DNA from: CAIZGX01 sp964511555
GTDB taxonomy: Bacteria > Bacteroidota > Bacteroidia > Flavobacteriales_D > Sanyastnellaceae
Reading direction: 5' to 3'
DNA: 64,000 bases
Assembly (NCBI GenBank): GCA_964511555.1
Contig: CAZEFR010000006.1
Span: forward strand, 1 to 64,000
The notes below the pieces were generated by a model. It made no database searches. It saw only the letters and a program-made list of their open reading frames with translations, and was not told where the DNA came from. How positions within the stretch are numbered: the stretch's first letter is position 1; every line of letters begins with the position of its first letter. Shown here piece by piece: positions 1 to 6,895 of the stretch. A program made the position numbers and the translations under genes.

Positions 1-312
1 ACGTGGTTTGTCTTTTCTGTCTTGTCTTGCCAATCCGAAGTACGGCATAACAGCAACAATACGCTTAGCAGACGCGCGTTTCGCGGCATCTATCAAGAGT
101 AAAAGTTCCATTAAGTTATCTTGGGGTGGGAAGGTAGACTGAACGATAATGACATCTTTTCCGCGCACTGTTTCTTCGATAGACGGAGCAAACTCACCGT
201 CGCTAAAGCGCTGAAACAAAACGTTTCCGAGCTCAGTTCCAAAAGAATGTGCAATGCCTTCGCCTAAGTATTTAGACGCCGAACCAGAAAGAATTTTAAC
301 CATGTCGTTCAT
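1..312 (-). CDS. prs: Ribose-phosphate pyrophosphokinase, N-terminal part (cut by window edge)
   Basis: Only the first 104 residues are in the window; the gene continues past position 1. Translation from the ATG at 310-312 gives MNDMVKILSGSASKYLG, then FSDGEFAPSIEETVRGKDV, and ends with YFGLARQDRKDKPR. This is the conserved start of PRPP synthetase, including the RQDRK segment that contacts ATP. The enzyme makes phosphoribosyl pyrophosphate from ribose 5-phosphate and ATP in the cytosol, for nucleotide, histidine, tryptophan and NAD synthesis. A second ATG at 301-303 is possible, but the upstream one fits the family start. It has its own promoter (335-364) and is read away from the terminator at 384-414. 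Confidence 0.95.
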   Translation of the reverse strand, partial: MNDMVKILSGSASKYLGEGIAHSFGTELGNVLFQRFSDGEFAPSIEETVRGKDVIIVQSTFPPQDNLMELLLLIDAAKRASAKRIVAVMPYFGLARQDRKDKPR

Positions 313-334
313 AACCGTACCCTAAAAAGGAGTG

Positions 335-364
335 CAAAGATAGTTAATTTATTGAGAATGACAA
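335..364 (-). promoter_or_regulatory. Bacteroidota-type promoter of prs
   Basis: On the minus strand a perfect -7 box TATCTTTG (335-342, consensus TAnnTTTG) follows a TTG (362-364) with a 19-base spacer, the classic -33/-7 arrangement of the Bacteroidota primary sigma factor. The -7 box ends 22 bases before the prs ATG, leaving room for a short leader. Confidence 0.8.
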
Positions 365-383
365 GTCCTAACTATCCCTTAAG

Positions 384-414
384 ACTAAAAAGAAAAGCGC
401 CGAAGCGCTTTTCT
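384..414 (-). terminator. Intrinsic terminator with UUCG tetraloop
   Basis: A perfect 10-bp stem (391-400 with 405-414) closes a 4-base loop that reads TTCG on the minus strand, inside C(UUCG)G, an extra-stable tetraloop. A T-rich tail (TTTTTAGTCTT) follows on the minus strand. It lies 27 bases after the stop of the BACON gene and upstream of the prs promoter, so it separates the two units. Confidence 0.88.
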
Positions 415-440
415 CAATCAAACTTTCAAATCAGAAAAAG

Positions 441-2069
441 TCAATTCACAATCAACTTCTCAACTTTCGAATCACCCAATTGAATGAAGTAAACCCCATT
501 AGACAATTCAGTTAAGTCAATTGTGTTCTTGCCTGAATCTAAAAGTTCACTTTTAACGATCTGACCTATACCGTTCATAATTTGCAAAACCTGCTTTTCA
601 GATTTTGAATTTATTACCAGGATTCCTTGGAAGGCAGGGTTAGGGTAAAATAGCAAATCCTTACTTTCTGATATTTCAACGACAGAGACACTAGTTCCAG
701 GTTGAACAATTGACAAATTCTCACCTTCGATATTAATTGTTCCTGTCCGAGATGTGGGACTCATATTTTCAAGAACTACAATATCGATCGAGCCGCTACC
801 ATTGGAAGACGAGGAACAAGCCAACCAAGAACCACCTGAAGTAACTGCTGCAGACCATGGGCAAGATGCTTGAGTATTTACCAAAGCGATTGAACTTAAG
901 TTCCCTGCCAAGCTATTCATACAGACATAATTATCGGTGCTCAATAAATAAATACAATCACCACCTGGTTGAGTAATTGTAAATGTTTGATCACCTACCG
1001 CTATTGTGCCCATTCGAGGTGTCGAGGATGTATTCTCCAAAACTGTAATATTAATTGAACCGCTCCCAATTCCAGATGAAGAACATACCATCCATGAACT
1101 GCCGGAAGTCACAGTAGCAGTCCAATTGCAATTTCCTTGAGTATTTACTAAAGCAATTGAATTTAAGTTTCCAGCTGAACTATTCGGACATATATAACTA
1201 CTCGGGGTTATTGAATAAGTGCAACCTCCACCAGGCTGGGTAATTGTCAAAACCTGACCACCAACTGAAATTGTTCCAGTTCTGGAATTTGAACTTGAAT
1301 TCTGCGTCACTGAAATTCCTAACGAGCCAGAACCTGTTCCTTGGCTGCTTGTCGAGAGCCATGACGCTCCTGTCAAGACCGTTGCACTCCACGAACATCC
1401 GCTTTGTGTGCTTACTGTCGAAATAGCGTTATAGTTCCCTGCATTTGAATTTGGGCATGTGTAATTACTTGAGGAAAGTACATATGTACAAGGCGCCTGA
1501 GTAATTGCCAATAAACTTACATCGTCAATTCTGAAAATAGTTGGGTATATGTTGTCTGTAGTTGCTTGAAATGATAGTTGCAAAGACTGACCAAAATAAG
1601 CACTCGGTATACTTGCAGTAAATTGATACCACGGGCTACAACCAGGTATTCCATATGTGCCATATGTATTATCCAAGGTCATCAACGTTTGAATATATGA
1701 ACCATTGGAACTTAAGATATTAACATTAATAAAGTCATATGACCCGTCCGTTTCTAATGTGTTAATACTCATCTTAAATGTAAGTGTTACACTTGATGAA
1801 TTCGAAGGAATAGAAAAACCTTGATAAATCCCTTCAATCATCCCATTCGCCCCAGCTTGCTCAAAAGCATCACCAAAAAAATTATAATAGTTTAGAGGAG
1901 ATTGCGAACAATAATTACCACCACTGTAATTATTCAAAAATTGACTCGAAGAAGTTCCTGACCACTGAGTTACGGGAAGTGAGAAACCGCCATTTACCAA
2001 AAGTTCCTGCTGACCAATTGCACTGAATGCAAAAATCATTAATAAAGAGAAAAATAAGTTTCTTTTCAT
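441..2069 (-). CDS. Secreted protein with three BACON-like repeats and a type IX sorting domain
   Basis: 542 residues from the ATG at 2067-2069. That start gives a clean signal peptide (MKRNLFFSLLMIFAFSAIGQ); an in-frame codon further upstream would bury it. Residues 21-190 look like a jelly-roll beta-sandwich (ELLVNGGF start, FRIDDVSLL end), a fold often carbohydrate- or surface-binding. Three tandem units of about 88 residues (roughly 194-281, 283-370, 372-457) share CxWxA, SW, GSGS, RTGTI and TITQPG, as in BACON-type domains. The last 75 residues (LLFYPNPAF, GVYFIQL, KLIVN) are a type A type-IX sorting signal, so the protein should cross the outer membrane through the Por machine partly encoded at 19.6-27.7 kb. 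No catalytic motif is visible. The upstream region carries three dyads shared with the divergent regulator gene. Confidence 0.85.
   Translation of the reverse strand: MKRNLFFSLLMIFAFSAIGQQELLVNGGFSLPVTQWSGTSSSQFLNNYSGGNYCSQSPLNYYNFFGDAFEQAGANGMIEGIYQGFSIPSNSSSVTLTFKMSINTLETDGSYDFINVNILSSNGSYIQTLMTLDNTYGTYGIPGCSPWYQFTASIPSAYFGQSLQLSFQATTDNIYPTIFRIDDVSLLAITQAPCTYVLSSSNYTCPNSNAGNYNAISTVSTQSGCSWSATVLTGASWLSTSSQGTGSGSLGISVTQNSSSNSRTGTISVGGQVLTITQPGGGCTYSITPSSYICPNSSAGNLNSIALVNTQGNCNWTATVTSGSSWMVCSSSGIGSGSINITVLENTSSTPRMGTIAVGDQTFTITQPGGDCIYLLSTDNYVCMNSLAGNLSSIALVNTQASCPWSAAVTSGGSWLACSSSSNGSGSIDIVVLENMSPTSRTGTINIEGENLSIVQPGTSVSVVEISESKDLLFYPNPAFQGILVINSKSEKQVLQIMNGIGQIVKSELLDSGKNTIDLTELSNGVYFIQLGDSKVEKLIVN
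699..1490 (-). repeat. Three tandem BACON-domain coding units
   Basis: The units are about 267 bases each and in frame. Each starts at a Cys-Thr/Ile-Tyr and ends at TITQPG or SIVQPG. Units 2 and 3 share IALVNTQ and TSGxSW and are closer to each other than to unit 1, which suggests a recent duplication of one unit. Confidence 0.75.
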
Positions 2070-2085
2070 AAAGGTGTTTTTTAAA

Positions 2086-2103
2086 GTTGTACAATAATAC
2101 AAC
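2086..2103. promoter_or_regulatory. Operator-like dyad O1 (GTTGT-N8-ACAAC)
   Basis: An 18-base dyad with half-sites GTTGT (2086-2090) and ACAAC (2099-2103); here the match extends to 6 bases (GTTGTA/TACAAC). It overlaps the -7 box of the BACON gene (2092-2099), where a repressor would block polymerase. Confidence 0.65.
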
Positions 2104-2121
2104 GCAAACCGAATTGACCAA
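2092..2121 (-). promoter_or_regulatory. Predicted promoter of the BACON gene
   Basis: On the minus strand TTG (2119-2121) is followed after exactly 19 bases by TATTATTG (2092-2099), one mismatch from TAnnTTTG. The box ends 22 bases before the ATG, the same geometry as prs. It lies inside dyad O1. Confidence 0.6.
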
Positions 2122-2127
2122 CCGTTT

Positions 2128-2145
2128 GTTGTAAAAAAAAACAAC
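2128..2145. promoter_or_regulatory. Operator-like dyad O2 (GTTGT-N8-ACAAC)
   Basis: Half-sites GTTGT (2128-2132) and ACAAC (2141-2145) flank eight A. The centre is 42 bases from O1 and 20 from O3, near whole multiples of a helical turn, so all three sites face the same side of the DNA. Confidence 0.65.
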
Positions 2146-2147
2146 CC

Positions 2148-2165
2148 GTTGTGTTTTATAACAAC
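2148..2165. promoter_or_regulatory. Operator-like dyad O3 (GTTGT-N8-ACAAC)
   Basis: Half-sites GTTGT (2148-2152) and ACAAC (2161-2165) are separated by GTTTTATA. It sits where the -33 region of the divergent HTH gene would be, which suggests that the regulator also controls itself. Confidence 0.65.
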
Positions 2166-2185
2166 GCCTTAACATTGAGGTAAGG

Positions 2186-2193
2186 CAATTTTG
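2186..2193 (+). promoter_or_regulatory. Probable -7 box of the HTH regulator gene
   Basis: CAATTTTG is one mismatch from TAnnTTTG and ends 4 bases before the ATG at 2198, the spacing seen at many genes here. No TTG is present at the -33 distance, so the promoter is either weak or activated. Confidence 0.45.
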
Positions 2194-2197
2194 CTCC

Positions 2198-2494
2198 ATG
2201 AAAAAGGGTTATTCGGTAGAAAATGAATTCTTGTCGAAAGTGGGCGAGAAAGTCAAGCTTTACCGAACCAAAAAAGAGCTAACTCTTCAAGAATTTGGAG
2301 AAGACATTGGTCTAGATAAGGGAAATACGCAGCGACTCGAAAAAGGGAAAAACATGACCCTGCTCACGCTGTTTAAGATAGCCGCCATACTGGAAGTGGA
2401 ACCCAAAGATTTACTCGATTTCCCGCTTGACTTCAAAATTCAAGACGTGGAGAAATTCATTCAAGAAAAAAAAGAAAAGAGATCCAAGAAATAA
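2198..2494 (+). CDS. Small XRE/Cro-C1 family HTH transcriptional regulator
   Basis: 98 residues with one helix-turn-helix domain at about residues 14-72 (KVKLYRTKKELTLQEFGEDI, then TQRLEKGKNMTLLTLFKIAAILEVEP), the usual HTH_3 layout, and a lysine-rich tail with no effector domain. It should bind DNA as a dimer. It is divergent from the BACON-repeat secreted protein, and three identical 18-base dyads lie between them, so I infer that it controls that gene and itself. Its stop (2492-2494) is one base from the stop of pth on the other strand, leaving no room for a terminator. Confidence 0.9.
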   Translation: MKKGYSVENEFLSKVGEKVKLYRTKKELTLQEFGEDIGLDKGNTQRLEKGKNMTLLTLFKIAAILEVEPKDLLDFPLDFKIQDVEKFIQEKKEKRSKK

Positions 2495-2495
2495 T

Positions 2496-3059
2496 CTATT
2501 TCGAATTAAACGTGTTCATGGTAAGAGCCAATCCAATGAACGCGAACGACAAACATCCTTGAGCCGATTTCTGAACCACAGCCTCAAGACCTTCCTTCTC
2601 TTCGCCGGTCCATTCGCCCAGAACATAGTCTACTTGCTGACCTTTAGCGAACTCCTTCCCCACACCCACGCGAATGCGTGCGTAATCTCCCGTATTCAAA
2701 ATCTGCTGAATGTGCTTCAATCCGTTGTGCCCACCGTCGCTGCCCTTGCCGCGCATACGCACCTTTCCAAAAGGCAAAGCCAAATCGTCGGTTACGACCA
2801 TGACATGCTCCAAGGCAATCTTCTCTTGCTGCATCCAATAGCGCAGAGCATTTCCAGATAAATTCATGTAGGTGGAAGGCTTAATGACAATGAATGTCTT
2901 TCCCTTCGAACGAAATTCTGTTTTGTCGGCGTAACGCTCTGTGGTGAAAGTGGCGTTATGCTTCGCCGCTAACTCATCGGCAACCAAGAACCCAATGTTA
3001 TGACGGGTATTCGCGTATTCCGCGCCTATGTTTCCCAGTCCAACAATTAAGAACTTCAT
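2496..3059 (-). CDS. pth: Peptidyl-tRNA hydrolase
   Basis: 187 residues from the ATG at 3057-3059 (MKFLIVGLGNIG); a start 7 codons upstream is less likely because the family begins directly at the first strand. Conserved parts include GLGNIGAEYANTRHNIGF (with the active-site His in TRHNIGF), PSTYMNLSG, VTDDLALPFGKVRMRGKGSDGGHNGL and RIRVGVGKE. It releases tRNA from peptidyl-tRNA dropped by ribosomes and is normally essential. It is the last gene of a minus-strand unit rbfA - methyltransferase - pth, starting 1 base after the methyltransferase stop. Length and motifs are normal. Confidence 0.96.
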   Translation of the reverse strand: MKFLIVGLGNIGAEYANTRHNIGFLVADELAAKHNATFTTERYADKTEFRSKGKTFIVIKPSTYMNLSGNALRYWMQQEKIALEHVMVVTDDLALPFGKVRMRGKGSDGGHNGLKHIQQILNTGDYARIRVGVGKEFAKGQQVDYVLGEWTGEEKEGLEAVVQKSAQGCLSFAFIGLALTMNTFNSK

Positions 3060-3060
3060 C

Positions 3061-3573
3061 TTACTTCCAAGCTTTAACAATTAGTCCTGTTCCTGTGCTG
3101 TGCGTTCCTTTCACATCGAACACATTCAACAACAACGCGAAGGGCATGGTTACCAAATAATAAATCGGCAACACAATGAAAAACGCCTTCGACTTATTCA
3201 ACATGAGCATGGGATACTTCATAGACAACTTCCAAGAAATCTTTCCAGGAGCACCATAACTGTATCGCGCATCTACTTTCGAAAATCCTGCACGAAGACA
3301 TTTCTCTTCAATTTCATCAATGCCATAACCATCGCGAACGTGCTCTTCAATAAACGAAGTCTCTCCGTCATCGTGCACGTCACTTCCACCCATATTACTT
3401 GGCGTGCTAATCAAAAGCATGCCNNNNNNNNNNNNNNNNNNNNNNNNNNNNNNNNNNNNNNNNNNNNNNNNNNNNNNNNNNNNNNNNNNNNNNNNNNNNN
3501 NNNNNNNNNNNNNNNNNNNNNNNGTGCTATTGAAAACACTTCCTAAACTGCGTTTAATCGGATCGTAATGCAT
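3061..3573 (-). CDS. Class I SAM-dependent methyltransferase, interrupted by an assembly gap
   Basis: The visible parts are the first 16 residues (MHYDPIKRSLGSVFN) and the last 120, separated by 100 N (3424-3523). The C-terminal part (LLISTPSNMGGSDVHDDGETSFIEEHVRDGYG, then a predicted hydrophobic helical stretch near FFIVLPIYYLVTMPFALLL, and GTGLIVKAWK) resembles the end of small-molecule or lipid methyltransferases. The SAM-binding motifs (DxGxG region) fall in the missing part, so the gap probably stands for more than 100 real bases. It is in the unit between rbfA (stop 2 bases upstream) and pth. The substrate is unknown. Confidence 0.65.
   Translation of the reverse strand: MHYDPIKRSLGSVFNSXXXXXXXXXXXXXXXXXXXXXXXXXXXXXXXXXXGMLLISTPSNMGGSDVHDDGETSFIEEHVRDGYGIDEIEEKCLRAGFSKVDARYSYGAPGKISWKLSMKYPMLMLNKSKAFFIVLPIYYLVTMPFALLLNVFDVKGTHSTGTGLIVKAWK
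3424..3523. other. Assembly gap of 100 N inside the methyltransferase gene
   Basis: Exactly 100 N, a scaffolding placeholder rather than a measured length. The missing SAM-binding core argues for a true size nearer 300 bases if the gene is intact. Confidence 0.95.
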
Positions 3574-3575
3574 GC

Positions 3576-3914
3576 TTACTTCTTCAATAAATTATCAATG
3601 GTCTCGTAATAATCCAACGAGTCATCAATGTAATACTGTAACTCAGGAACTTTGCGCATTTGCTTTCCCACCTTCAAACCCAATTCTCTTTTCACGGAAG
3701 AATGGTTTTGCTTCAACAATTTCAACGTTTCATCCTTTTTGTCTGAAGGAAAAACACTGATGTAAATGCGCGCTAAACTTAAATCTGGAGCCACACGTGT
3801 TTGCGTAATGGTTACCATGGTTCCACCCAACCACTCACGAGAATTTTGTTGAAACAACACCGATAACTCGCGCTTGATTAATGAACCGAATTTTTCTAAA
3901 CGTACTCCTGCCAT
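3576..3914 (-). CDS. rbfA: Ribosome-binding factor A
   Basis: 112 residues from the ATG at 3912-3914 (MAGVRLEKFGSLIKRELSVLFQ). It has the KH-like fold signature of RbfA: VTITQTRVAPDLSLARIYISVFP, then LGLKVGKQMRKVPELQYYIDDSLDYYETIDNLL. It binds the 30S subunit and helps 16S rRNA 5'-end maturation, notably in the cold. It is the first gene of the rbfA - methyltransferase - pth unit. A perfect -7 box ends only 4 bases before the ATG, which implies a leaderless mRNA. Confidence 0.95.
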   Translation of the reverse strand: MAGVRLEKFGSLIKRELSVLFQQNSREWLGGTMVTITQTRVAPDLSLARIYISVFPSDKKDETLKLLKQNHSSVKRELGLKVGKQMRKVPELQYYIDDSLDYYETIDNLLKK

Positions 3915-3918
3915 GGTG

Positions 3919-3926
3919 CAAAGGTA
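3919..3926 (-). promoter_or_regulatory. -7 box of rbfA
   Basis: TACCTTTG on the minus strand, a perfect TAnnTTTG, ends 4 bases before the ATG. I see no TTG at -33. Confidence 0.65.
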
Positions 3927-3956
3927 CAACAGGATGTATTTGATTGTTTTTTGCTT

Positions 3957-3964
3957 TTACTTTG
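3957..3964 (+). promoter_or_regulatory. -7-like box of the acetyltransferase gene
   Basis: TTACTTTG (one mismatch) is followed by CGCC and ATG. The stretch TTTGCGCCATGG nearly mirrors TTTGCACCATGG of the divergent rbfA start. Confidence 0.5.
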
Positions 3965-3968
3965 CGCC

Positions 3969-4451
3969 ATGGAAATGACAAACGTTCGAAAAGGAACGAA
4001 GGCCGATTTGCGCGAAGCGCTTGCCCTGATTCAAGAATTAGCAGTGTACGAAAAAGAACCCCAAGCGGTTGTTGTTTCTGTTGAACAAATGGAAGCATGG
4101 GGATTTCAAGAAAATCCATATTTCGAATTTTTTGTTGCAGAGCGAAATGAACAAATTGTAGGAATTGCCTTTTATTACATTCGATACAGCACTTGGAAAG
4201 GTCCTATGATTTATTTGGAAGACATTGTGGTGAAGGAAGAATCTCGTGGCAACGGCATTGGCGCCCGCTTGTTTGAAGCGGTTGCGAATGTTTGCGCTGA
4301 ACGGAATTTCCACGGTATGACGTGGCAGGTGCTCGACTGGAATGAACCCGCGTTGAATTTCTACAGAAAGTACAACGCTACGTTTTCAGCCGAATGGTTA
4401 AATGGATATTTATTTACTGAACAAATAAGAGAGGCAGCATGGCACAAGTAA
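3969..4451 (+). CDS. GNAT family N-acetyltransferase (diamine acetyltransferase-like)
   Basis: 160 residues from the ATG at 3969. The GNAT fold is clear: an N-terminal strand (TNVRKGTKADLREALALIQEL), the central strands (GIAFYYIRYSTWKGPMIYLEDIVV), the acetyl-CoA pyrophosphate loop ESRGNGIGARLF, and the C-terminal WQVLDWNEPALNFYRKYNA. The sequence is close to the thialysine/diamine (SAT-like) branch, so a small amine is a likely substrate, but that is inference. The last 13 bases overlap the start of lysC, so translation is probably coupled. Confidence 0.9.
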   Translation: MEMTNVRKGTKADLREALALIQELAVYEKEPQAVVVSVEQMEAWGFQENPYFEFFVAERNEQIVGIAFYYIRYSTWKGPMIYLEDIVVKEESRGNGIGARLFEAVANVCAERNFHGMTWQVLDWNEPALNFYRKYNATFSAEWLNGYLFTEQIREAAWHK

Positions 4452-5947
4452 CAGTGCATAAATTCGGAGGAGCTTCGGTTCGAAATGCTGAAGCGGTTAG
4501 AAACGTGTGCGACATTTTGAAAGGTTTTCCTGAAAACAAAATTGTGATTGTCTCTGCTATGGGGAAAACAACGAACGCGTTGGAAACCATTCATAGCAAA
4601 CGTTTCGAAGGGAAGAATTTCGAAAGTGAATTGCAAGAGATTTTCTCATTTCATCACACCATTGCAAAGGAATTAGAAGTTGACACTGATACCGATTGGA
4701 TTTTGGTTTTTGACATGCTTGCACAAATTTGCAAGAATGACATCACTGCAAGTTTCGACGAAGAGTACGATTGCATTATCGGTTACGGCGAATATTTGTC
4801 TACCGCCATTGTGAATGCCTATTTCAATCAGAACAATCTTTCTTCGAAGCGTTTGAACAGCGCTGATTATGTGGTTACAGACTCGCGCTTCCGCGATGCG
4901 CGTGTGCTTTGGGAAATGAGTGAACAAAGAGTTGCTTCACTTCAAAGTGAATTTCAATCGCATTCAACGCTAGTCCTTCAGGGATTTATTGGCGCTGCCA
5001 AAGATGTTGCACAAGGTCCTTCGGAAGGTGTGATACAAGGTGCTATGCAAGGTCGTCCCGAAGGTGCTTCGCAAGACCTTCCACAGGACCTTTCGAAGAA
5101 NNNNNNNNNNNNNNNNNNNNNNNNNNNNNNNNNNNNNNNNNNNNNNNNNNNNNNNNNNNNNNNNNNNNNNNNNNNNNNNNNNNNNNNNNNNNNNNNNNNN
5201 GACCTTCCACAGGACCTTTCGAAGAATCTTGCAACGCATCTGACCTCACTAGGCCGCGAGGGATCTGATTTTTCTGCGGCGATCTTCGCTTATTTGTTGA
5301 ATGCTGAATCGGTAACCATTTGGAAAGATGTTCCCGGTTTGTTGAATGCAGACCCGAAGTGCTTCATGCCGACTCAACTTCTCAAAGAGATTTCGTTTCG
5401 TGAGGCTGTAGAGTTGGCTTATTATGGTGCAAGTGTGATTCACCCCAGAACCATTAAGCCGCTTCAAAACAAAAACATTCCATTGTATATTAAGTCGTTC
5501 TTGAATCCAAGTGCCGAAGGAACACGCATTGTAGAAAAAGCCAATTCCGAATTGGAAGTGGCCTCGTACATTTTGAAACAGAACCAAACCTTGGTTTCTA
5601 TTTCAACCAAAGATTTCAGTTTTGTGGTGGAAGACAACCTTACTTTTATCTTCAACACCTTTGCTAACCTGGGCATTCACGTGCACATGATGGAAAACTC
5701 GGCGCTTAATTTCTCGGTGTGTATTCCTTCCGATAAAAATAAATTAAAGGCGCTCATTGAACAGTTGAGCGATTTCAATGTTAGATACAACGACCACGTC
5801 TCAATCTTAACCATTCGTCACCCTAAGCCAATGGTTATGCAACAGCTGCTTCAGTACAAAGAAGTTTTGTTGGAACAAAGAAACCGAACGACCGTTCGGT
5901 TTGTGATACGCGGAACTTGGAATTTACCAGAACCCATTAAAGAATAA
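4439..5947 (+). CDS. lysC: Aspartate kinase with an in-frame repeat array and assembly gap
   Basis: Monofunctional aspartokinase, the first step from aspartate to lysine, threonine and methionine. It begins at 4439 (HKFGGASVRNAEAVRNV, ATP site). Conserved segments include GYGEYLSTAIV, VLQGFIGA, LGREGSDFSAAIFAYLL, WKDVPGLLNADP and AYYGASVIHPRTIKPL. The C-terminus holds two ACT-type regulatory units (SISTKDFSFVVEDNLTFIF and LNFSVCIPSDKNKLKALIEQL), expected to bind a feedback amino acid. Between FIGA and LGREGSD, where the family normally has a hairpin of about 8 residues, lies a 12-residue repeat (QGPSEGVIQGAM, QGRPEGASQDLP, QDLSK...) interrupted by 100 N. The frame is open on both sides. It overlaps the acetyltransferase and is followed after 4 bases by the cobalamin adenosyltransferase. 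Confidence 0.93.
   Translation: MAQVTVHKFGGASVRNAEAVRNVCDILKGFPENKIVIVSAMGKTTNALETIHSKRFEGKNFESELQEIFSFHHTIAKELEVDTDTDWILVFDMLAQICKNDITASFDEEYDCIIGYGEYLSTAIVNAYFNQNNLSSKRLNSADYVVTDSRFRDARVLWEMSEQRVASLQSEFQSHSTLVLQGFIGAAKDVAQGPSEGVIQGAMQGRPEGASQDLPQDLSKXXXXXXXXXXXXXXXXXXXXXXXXXXXXXXXXXXDLPQDLSKNLATHLTSLGREGSDFSAAIFAYLLNAESVTIWKDVPGLLNADPKCFMPTQLLKEISFREAVELAYYGASVIHPRTIKPLQNKNIPLYIKSFLNPSAEGTRIVEKANSELEVASYILKQNQTLVSISTKDFSFVVEDNLTFIFNTFANLGIHVHMMENSALNFSVCIPSDKNKLKALIEQLSDFNVRYNDHVSILTIRHPKPMVMQQLLQYKEVLLEQRNRTTVRFVIRGTWNLPEPIKE
5006..5226 (+). repeat. 36-base degenerate in-frame tandem repeat in lysC
   Basis: Unit 1 begins CAAGGTCCTTCGGAAGGTG and unit 2 begins CAAGGTCGTCCCGAAGGTG; both are 36 bases (12 codons), followed by a third, partial unit starting CAGGACC. 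The 26 bases just before the gap (5075-5100) are identical to the 26 just after it (5201-5226), so the array continues through the gap with an unknown number of units. The segment is Gln/Gly/Asp/Pro-rich at protein level and unlike the rest of the enzyme. Confidence 0.75.
5101..5200. other. Assembly gap of 100 N inside the lysC repeat array
   Basis: Exactly 100 N with identical 26-base sequence on both sides, the usual sign of an assembly broken by a tandem repeat. The true length is unknown. Confidence 0.95.
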
Positions 5948-5951
5948 GAGT

Positions 5952-6497
5952 ATGAAGATTTACACGAAGAAAGGCGACGACGGAAAAACCATGTTATTGG
6001 GCGGAACGCGCCTTCCGAAGCACCACATTCGCATTGCGGCCTATGGTGATGTGGATGAATTGAATTCGTTCATTGGTCTTGTGTCGGATTTGCTTCCATC
6101 ACACAAAGAAACCCTTCGTGAAATTCAAAACAATCTTTTTGTAGTTGGAAGTCATTTGGCCACAGAACCTGAACAAGCTGAAAAGATTCAACTTCCAGCT
6201 CTTCCAGAAAACGCATCTGAAAATCTTGAAAAGGAGATTGATCGAATGACTGCGATGCTTCCTGAATTGAAGCACTTCATTCTTCCGGGTGGACATGCAA
6301 CGGTGTCACACATTCACATTGCACGAACGGTTTGCAGAAGAACCGAACGAACAGCAACTGCTCTTGCAGAGCTTTCAACTGTAAATCCGATTTTCATTCA
6401 GTATTTGAATAGACTGTCTGATTATCTCTTCACGCTTTCGCGTGCAGCAGCGCATGAGCTAGGAGCCGAAGAAAACAAGTGGGTGCCAAAAAAATAA
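5952..6497 (+). CDS. Cob(I)alamin adenosyltransferase, PduO type
   Basis: 181 residues. Typical signatures: KIYTKKGDDGKTMLLGGTR (ATP-binding N-terminus), RIAAYGDVDELNSFIGL, LPGGHATVSHIHIARTVCRRTERT and VNPIFIQYLNRLSDYLFTLSR. It transfers the adenosyl group of ATP to cob(I)alamin to make coenzyme B12, the cofactor of methylmalonyl-CoA mutase; the epimerase of that route is encoded at 32552-32950. It starts 4 bases after lysC, with which it is probably co-transcribed. The stop (6495-6497) abuts the stop of the convergent MORN-like gene with no base between. Confidence 0.93.
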   Translation: MKIYTKKGDDGKTMLLGGTRLPKHHIRIAAYGDVDELNSFIGLVSDLLPSHKETLREIQNNLFVVGSHLATEPEQAEKIQLPALPENASENLEKEIDRMTAMLPELKHFILPGGHATVSHIHIARTVCRRTERTATALAELSTVNPIFIQYLNRLSDYLFTLSRAAAHELGAEENKWVPKK

Positions 6498-6893
6498 TTA
6501 GAAGTTCTGCTCAGAAACGAGCTTCCCATCTTTGAACAAACTCTGCTTCACCAATTTTCCGGTTTCGTTGTAATCGAGAAACACGCCGTTCTCTTTTCCT
6601 TTGGTGTAATACTGATTGCTTTTCAGTTTTCCATTCGGATAATAATACTTCCACGACCCGTCTTCAATCGAACGCTTATAAAAACCTTCCCACTCTAAAT
6701 TTCCGTTTGAATAATATACCTCTTCTTTCACAATTTCCCCGGTGGTATTCTTCATGTAGACCACTACATAAGGCTTTCCATTCGGATGCTTCCTTGCAAC
6801 ATCGCGCGTGGTGTTTTCCAACTGAGCGAAAGCACTCTTTCCACCTAAAAAAAACACCAGGGAGAGTAAGAAAATTTTAAAAGAAGTTTTCAT
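6498..6893 (-). CDS. Secreted MORN-repeat-like (YwqK family) protein
   Basis: 131 residues from the ATG at 6891-6893; this start gives a signal peptide (MKTSFKIFLLSLVFFLGG...SAFAQ). The rest carries three or four repeats of the form YYSNGNLEWEGFY, YYPNGKLKSNQYY, DYNETGKLVKQSLF, as in the MORN_2/YwqK family of exported proteins. The role is unknown; such repeats are often only structural. It starts 2 bases after the NamZ stop, so the two form a unit. Confidence 0.8.
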   Translation of the reverse strand: MKTSFKIFLLSLVFFLGGKSAFAQLENTTRDVARKHPNGKPYVVVYMKNTTGEIVKEEVYYSNGNLEWEGFYKRSIEDGSWKYYYPNGKLKSNQYYTKGKENGVFLDYNETGKLVKQSLFKDGKLVSEQNF

Positions 6894-6895
6894 AC

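Noticed and set aside
5040..5249. Short open frames on both strands through the lysC repeat
   Set aside because: They exist only because the repeat has no stop codons in several frames and the gap reads as unknown residues; no start context or family match.
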